Assembly (NCBI GenBank): GCA_900547765.1
Contig: URIA01000054.1
Span: 1-14,146, forward strand
Direction: 5' to 3'
DNA from: an uncultured Collinsella sp.
GTDB lineage: Bacteria > Actinomycetota > Coriobacteriia > Coriobacteriales > Coriobacteriaceae
DNA: 14,146 nt
Of this stretch, positions 10,339-14,146 are shown piece by piece; within the stretch, counting starts at the first letter, position 1; every line of letters starts with the position of its first letter. The position numbers were made by a program, and so were the translations under genes. The notes under the pieces were generated by a model. It made no database searches. It saw only the letters and a program-made list of their open reading frames with translations, and had not been told where the DNA came from.

Positions 10339-11625
10339 TTACTTCCAGAATCGGTTGATGATCTGCTCGCGACCGGCGCCAACGCCAATGAACGTCACGC
10401 GGGTGTGTGCCAGATCCTCGATAAACGCCACGTAGTCCTGAGCCTCCTGCGGCAGCTCCTCAAAGCTGCGGCAACCGGTGATATCGCACTTCCAGCCAGG
10501 GAGCTCCTCGTAGATGGGCTTGGCATGCTCAAAGCGCACCTGGTGTTCGGGCACGCTCGTGTAACGCTCGCCATCGACGTCGTAGGCAACGCACACCTTG
10601 ATGGTGTCGAAAGCCGAAAGCACGTCGAGCTTGGTCACGGCGATGTCGGTGAGGCCGTTGACGCGCGAGGCATAGTTGGCGATAGGGCCGTCAAACCAGC
10701 CGCAACGACGACGGCGACCGGTGGTCACGCCGTACTCATAGCCCTCCTCGGTCAGCGTGTGGCCGGCCTCGGACTCATAGGAAAGCTCGGTGGGCATGGG
10801 GCCCGAACCGACGCGGGTGATATAGGCCTTCATGACGCCCAGCACGCGGTCGACGTTCTTCATGCCCACGCCGGAGCCGGTGATGGCGCCGCCGGCGGTG
10901 CAGTTGGAAGACGTCACGTACGGATAGGTGCCGTGATCGATGTCGAGCAGCGTCGCCTGGGCGCCCTCAAACAGCAGGTCCTTGCCCTCATCGATCATGT
11001 TGTTGAGCAGCAGGCTCGTCTCGGTGATGTAGGGACGCAGGCGCTCGGCCATGGGCAGGTACTCGTCGCAAATCTGGTCCACGGTGTAGGTGGGCAGGTT
11101 GTAGATGAGCTCGAGCTCGGGGTTCACGCGGGCAAGAGCGGTCTCCAGCTTGTCGCGGAACAGTGCCTCGTCCAGCATGTCCTGCATGCGCAGGCCGATG
11201 CGGGCCATCTTGTCCTGGTAGCACGGACCGATTCCGCGCTTGGTGGTACCGATGTTCTTCTTGCCGAGCTTCTGCTCAAAGGCGCCATCCAGATCGATGT
11301 GGTACGGCATGATGACATGCGCGTTGCCGCTGATCTTGAGATTCTTGGTGGTGATGCCGTCGGCCTCGAACATGTCGATCTCCTCAAGGACAACCTTGGG
11401 GTTGACGACGCAGCCGTTACCGATCACCGACACGTGGTCGGAATACATGATGCCGGAGGGCACCTGGTGCAGGCCGTACTTCTTGCCGTTGACGACGATG
11501 GTGTGGCCGGCGTTGTTGCCGCCCGAGTAGCGCACGACGGCATCGAAGTCGCCGGCGACCAGGTCGCAAATCTTACCCTTGCCCTCATCGCCCCACTGGG
11601 CACCGACCAAAACGGTTGACGGCAT
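10339..11625 (-). CDS. purA: Adenylosuccinate synthetase
   Basis: Condenses IMP with aspartate using GTP, the first committed step from IMP to AMP. At 428 residues it matches the family (about 430). The nucleotide and catalytic loop QWGDEGKGK spans 10-18 with catalytic Asp13, and His41 lies in GGNNAGHT. Further family signatures are TTKRGIGPCYQDK (near 129-141), DIDHGTYPYVTSSN, GVGMKNVDRVLGVMKAYITRVGSGPMPTEL and TTGRRRRCGWFD. The ATG has AAGGAG five bases upstream. A candidate promoter sits just after dnaB, so purA probably has its own transcription start. Its mRNA may continue into purD. Confidence 0.98.
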   Translation of the reverse strand: MPSTVLVGAQWGDEGKGKICDLVAGDFDAVVRYSGGNNAGHTIVVNGKKYGLHQVPSGIMYSDHVSVIGNGCVVNPKVVLEEIDMFEADGITTKNLKISGNAHVIMPYHIDLDGAFEQKLGKKNIGTTKRGIGPCYQDKMARIGLRMQDMLDEALFRDKLETALARVNPELELIYNLPTYTVDQICDEYLPMAERLRPYITETSLLLNNMIDEGKDLLFEGAQATLLDIDHGTYPYVTSSNCTAGGAITGSGVGMKNVDRVLGVMKAYITRVGSGPMPTELSYESEAGHTLTEEGYEYGVTTGRRRRCGWFDGPIANYASRVNGLTDIAVTKLDVLSAFDTIKVCVAYDVDGERYTSVPEHQVRFEHAKPIYEELPGWKCDITGCRSFEELPQEAQDYVAFIEDLAHTRVTFIGVGAGREQIINRFWK

Positions 11626-11691
11626 GTTTACTCCTTACATTCATGGACTGTCTACGCGCCACGCCGGCACGCAGAAGCACAAAACATTCCC

Positions 11692-11720
11692 AGTATACCC
11701 GTGCAACGGGCGCCTGTCCT
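11692..11720 (-). promoter_or_regulatory. Candidate sigma-70-type promoter for purA
   Basis: On the minus strand AGGACA (11715-11720) and TATACT (11692-11697) are separated by exactly 17 bases, matching four of six and five of six consensus bases. The -35 overlaps the dnaB stop codon. The spacer holds an inverted repeat CCCGT-GCA-ACGGG (11698-11710), a possible operator or small dnaB 3' hairpin. The predicted leader is about 60 bases. Confidence 0.5.
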
Positions 11721-13110
11721 ACTCCTCGGCATGTGCCCCATCAAGCTCATAGAACTTGGTGGATGCCGGCAGGAACATCAGATCGACGTCGCCGATCGGG
11801 CCCGAACGGTTCTTGGCCACGACGATACGCGTAACGCCCTCGTCGGGTCGATCGTCGCGCGAGGCCTCGGCCTCGTCGGCGGAGCGGTCCAAGAACATAA
11901 CGATATCGGCGTCCTGCTCGATGGAGCCCGATTCACGAAGGTCGGAAAGCTGCGGGCGCTTGCCGGTACGGGATTCGACCTGACGCGAGAGCTGCGACAG
12001 CGCGATGAGCGGGATCTTGAGCTCCTTGGCCATGATCTTCAGACCACGCGACATCTCCGAAACCTCGACGGTACGGCTCTCGGAGCGGCGTCCCGGCGGA
12101 GGACTCACCAGCTGCAGGTAGTCCAGGATGATGATTGCCTTCTCCTTGTTATGGAGCATGCGGCGGCTCTTGGCGCGAATCTCGGTCACTGTGGTGCCGG
12201 GCGTATCGTCAATCAGAATATCGAGCTTGGACAAGGTCTGCGTGGCCTCGTTGATATTGGCCCACTGCTCGGGGCTAATGCGGCCCATGCGGAAGTCACT
12301 GATCGAGATCATGGCGTAGGCGCAAATCAGACGCTGGGCAATTTCTTTGCCCGACATCTCCAGCGAGAAGAAGCCGACGGTATAACCGGCAGCGGCAGCG
12401 TTGAGCGCCAGATTCAGGGCGAACGACGTCTTACCCACAGCAGGGCGGGCGCCGATAATGATGAGCTGGCCCTCGCGGAAGCCCATGAGCATGCGGTCGA
12501 GTGACGGGAAGCCCGTGGGCACGCCCGCAGCCTGACCACCGGCCTGACACACTTCCTCGGCCTCGTTATAGGCCTCAACCATAAACTCGGTCAGCGTCTT
12601 GTAGCTCGACTTGACCTCGCGTGCCGTGACCTTGAGCAGCTTGCTCTCGGCTAGCTCCACGACCTCTTTGGTGTCGGTGGGGGCGTTATATGCCAGCGCG
12701 TTGATCTCGTTGGTGGCGCCGATCAGCTCGCGCAGCATCGAATCGCGACGAACGATGGCGGCATGGTGCTGCCAGTTCACGAGCGACAGAGTCTGACCCA
12801 TCAGCTCCAAAATGTAGGCCTCGCCGCCCACGGCATCGAGCTTGTTGATGCTTCGCAGGTAATCGATCAGCGAGATGGAGTCGATGGGAATGCGGCTGTT
12901 GTACATATCGACCATCGCGGTGTAGATGGTCTTATGAATGGGCCGGTAGAAATCATCGGGCTGCAGCTCGACCTGGGCCTCTTCGACCACCTCGGGCGAT
13001 AGCAGCATAGCGGCCAGTACATTGGCCTCTGCATCTTGGTTTTGGGGAAGACCCAACTTTGAGCCGCGGTCCTCGACCGTCAGCCCCGTCTCCCTATCGT
13101 CATATGCCAT
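11719..13110 (-). CDS. dnaB: Replicative DNA helicase
   Basis: Hexameric helicase that unwinds DNA ahead of the replication fork. The start at 13110 (MAYDDRETG, 463 residues) is favoured because GAGG sits six bases upstream; in-frame ATGs at 13116 and 13122 lack a properly spaced site. The N-terminal DnaB domain covers about 22-125 (PQNQDAEANVLAAMLLSPEVV, DDFYRPIHKTIY). The RecA-like C-terminal domain starts near 194 (GVPTGFPSLDRMLMGFREGQL) with Walker A GARPAVGKTS (220-229), FFSLEMS, Walker B IIILDYLQLV (326-335) and LSQLSRQVESR...LSDLRESGSIEQDADIVMFLDR. Length is normal and no intein interrupts the Walker A region, a common insertion site. It sits between rplI and purA, the same order as rplI-dnaC-purA in Bacillus subtilis. 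Confidence 0.98.
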   Translation of the reverse strand: MAYDDRETGLTVEDRGSKLGLPQNQDAEANVLAAMLLSPEVVEEAQVELQPDDFYRPIHKTIYTAMVDMYNSRIPIDSISLIDYLRSINKLDAVGGEAYILELMGQTLSLVNWQHHAAIVRRDSMLRELIGATNEINALAYNAPTDTKEVVELAESKLLKVTAREVKSSYKTLTEFMVEAYNEAEEVCQAGGQAAGVPTGFPSLDRMLMGFREGQLIIIGARPAVGKTSFALNLALNAAAAGYTVGFFSLEMSGKEIAQRLICAYAMISISDFRMGRISPEQWANINEATQTLSKLDILIDDTPGTTVTEIRAKSRRMLHNKEKAIIILDYLQLVSPPPGRRSESRTVEVSEMSRGLKIMAKELKIPLIALSQLSRQVESRTGKRPQLSDLRESGSIEQDADIVMFLDRSADEAEASRDDRPDEGVTRIVVAKNRSGPIGDVDLMFLPASTKFYELDGAHAEE

Positions 13111-13212
13111 GAGCATCCTCATTCATATCGCTTGCGAGCATCCATAGTATCAGCCACGGTCCCAAAACGCGCCGCGCGCCGCCAATCATCACCGAACCAA
13201 ACGGATGAACGG

Positions 13213-13228
13213 TCCTGTATATAGGACT
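13213..13228. promoter_or_regulatory. Palindrome in the dnaB upstream region
   Basis: GTCCTGTATATAGGAC is a 16-bp palindrome with seven of eight half-site pairs matching. It lies about 100 bases upstream of the dnaB start and just after the rplI terminator, where a dnaB promoter is expected. It may be an operator; it does not fit the actinobacterial LexA box (GAAC-N4-GTTC). The rest of 13111-13262 holds no gene I can see. Confidence 0.3.
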
Positions 13229-13262
13229 TCGACGCAACGTTCACCATGACACTCACTCAGCG

Positions 13263-13302
13263 CAAAAAACAAAAGGGCGCCCTGGTTTCCCAGAGCGCCC
13301 TT
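13263..13302 (-). terminator. Intrinsic terminator after rplI
   Basis: AAGGGCGC-C-CTGG (13273-13285) pairs with CCAG-A-GCGCCCTT (13290-13302): 12 pairs with one internal mismatch and a 4-base loop. The minus strand continues TTTTGTTTTTTG. This is a textbook terminator closing the rpsR-rplI transcript about 30 bases after the rplI stop, so dnaB needs its own promoter. Confidence 0.9.
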
Positions 13303-13334
13303 CTTAGAACAAGATTGTTGCGTTGCAGCAAATG

Positions 13335-13874
13335 CTACTCGGCAGCAGCCTCAGTCTCGACCTCGGCGGTCTCGGCCTCGGCGACCTCAGCGGCCTCCTC
13401 GACCTCAGCCTCGGCAGCGAGCTCCTCGGCGGTAACGCCGACGAGAACGACAACCTCGGCCTTGATCTCGCGGTACAGCGAGATGGCAACGGTGTGGGCA
13501 CCGGCAACCTTGATGGGCTTACCGAGCTCGACGCGCTTGCGGTCGATGTCCATACCGAGCTGAGCCTTGATGGCGTCAGCGACCATAGCGGCGGTAACGG
13601 AGCCAAAGAGGATGCCCTCGTCGCCGACCTTGACGTCAACGGTGACCGTCTTGCCCTCGAAGGCAGCCTTGGTCTCGTTGGCGGTAGCCAGACGGACGGC
13701 CTCGCGCTTGGCGATGTTGTTGCGACGCTCGTCAAGCTGCTTGAGGTTGCCCTTGGTGGCGGCAACAGCGAGCTTCTTGGGGAACAGGAAGTTCTCAGCG
13801 TAACCCTGAGCGACCTCTACGACGTCACCCTCGCCGCCCTTGCCCTTGATCTCATCGAGAAGAATAACCTTCAT
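13335..13874 (-). CDS. rplI: 50S ribosomal protein L9 with an acidic tail
   Basis: L9 binds 23S rRNA at the base of the L1 stalk. The N-terminal domain is typical (MKVILLDEIKGKGGEGDVVEV, GYAENFLFPKKLAV), followed by the long connecting helix (about 41-75) and the C-terminal domain (about 76-147). The protein is 179 residues against a usual 148 or so; the excess is a tail from about 148 to 179 made almost only of Glu, Ala, Val and Thr. The ATG has GGGAG seven bases upstream. It begins 15 bp after the rpsR stop and ends at a strong terminator, as the last gene of the usual rpsF-ssb-rpsR-rplI cluster, of which the first two would lie beyond the window. Confidence 0.97.
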   Translation of the reverse strand: MKVILLDEIKGKGGEGDVVEVAQGYAENFLFPKKLAVAATKGNLKQLDERRNNIAKREAVRLATANETKAAFEGKTVTVDVKVGDEGILFGSVTAAMVADAIKAQLGMDIDRKRVELGKPIKVAGAHTVAISLYREIKAEVVVLVGVTAEELAAEAEVEEAAEVAEAETAEVETEAAAE

Positions 13875-13889
13875 GATGCGTCTCCCTTC

Positions 13890-14146
13890 TTAGCCGCGGT
13901 CGCGGTTGCCACGAGAGGAAACCACGGGGACGGTGTACGGCAGGAGAGCCATCTCGCGGGCGCGCTTGATGGCGTTGGCGATGTCATGCTGATGCTGCGT
14001 GCAAGCGCCAGTGACGCGACGGGGCTTGATCTTGCCACGGTCGGTCATGTACTTACGGAGAAGCTGAGTGTCCTTATAGTCGATGAACTCAGTGTTCTCC
14101 TTGCAGAACTGGCAGTACTTACGACGCGGCTGACGTGCAGAAAAAT
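13890..14146 (-). CDS. rpsR: 30S ribosomal protein S18, 5' end cut off
   Basis: The visible 84 codons run from the window edge to a TAA at 13890-13892. S18 is a small-subunit platform protein that binds with S6. The reading is FSARQPRRKYCQFC, then FIDYKDTQLLRKYMTDRGKI, then RRVTGACTQHQHDIANAIKRAREMALLPY, which is diagnostic for the family. Two cysteines in CQFC plus C and H in CTQH give the pattern of a zinc-binding (C+) S18 form. Only a few N-terminal residues are missing. The start codon is outside the window. rplI follows 15 bp later, so the two are co-transcribed. Confidence 0.97.
   Translation of the reverse strand, partial: FSARQPRRKYCQFCKENTEFIDYKDTQLLRKYMTDRGKIKPRRVTGACTQHQHDIANAIKRAREMALLPYTVPVVSSRGNRDRG

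Noticed and set aside
10221..10388. Upstream extension of purD to an ATG at 10388
   Set aside because: It would overlap the purA 3' end and translate the hairpin region; the added 56 residues resemble nothing, and the ribosome site supports TTG at 10220.
11719..13110. Possible intein in DnaB, a frequent host protein
   Set aside because: Length is normal and GARPAVGKTS and the later motifs are continuous, with no intein splice blocks.
10236..13214. Shared 10-mer GGATGAACGG in the purD leader (about 10236) and the dnaB upstream region (about 13204)
   Set aside because: With over 1 kb of intergenic DNA on two strands, one shared 10-mer is about what chance predicts; context and spacing to the genes differ.
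11719..13874. rplI-dnaB-purA order as a novel linkage of translation, replication and purine genes
   Set aside because: The same order (rplI-dnaC-purA) is known in Bacillus subtilis, so it is an old conserved neighbourhood.

Overview
The window is a compact, high-GC bacterial chromosome segment. It resembles an actinobacterium of the class Coriobacteriia, probably Collinsella or a close relative. That placement is inferred from GC-rich codon use, protein style and gene order, not from a marker gene or a search. All ten genes I can support lie on the minus strand, so transcription runs right to left. No tRNA, rRNA, CRISPR array, IS element, phage gene or broken gene was seen, and no gene-free stretch exceeds about 300 bases.

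Right part (14146 to about 11719): the 3' end of rpsR (ribosomal protein S18, cut by the window edge), rplI (L9) with a strong intrinsic terminator, then dnaB (replicative helicase). Middle (11625 to 8199): purA (adenylosuccinate synthetase) behind its own candidate promoter, purD (GAR synthetase, TTG start), and a NUDIX hydrolase of the ADP-ribose pyrophosphatase type that closely follows purD. Left-middle (7951 to 5194): an ABC exporter half-transporter followed 19 bp later by a single-pass membrane protein of unknown function, closed by a hairpin terminator. Left (4987 to 232): carA and carB, one base apart, encoding the two subunits of carbamoyl-phosphate synthase, closed by a 16-bp-stem terminator at 27-62.

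The genes are mostly housekeeping: translation, replication, purine synthesis (one early de novo step and the AMP branch), nucleotide clean-up, and the carbamoyl phosphate feeding pyrimidine and arginine synthesis. The least explained material is non-coding. A nested 141-bp palindrome overlaps the end of carB. A 98-bp hairpin element with a flanking 8-bp direct repeat sits between the NUDIX gene and the ABC gene. Two mutually exclusive hairpins are possible in the purA-purD gap. Small palindromes lie in the dnaB, ABC and carA leaders. Among the proteins, the oddities are an enlarged loop in CarA, an acidic C-terminal tail on L9, and the unknown membrane protein paired with the exporter. I found no convincing new multi-gene system here.
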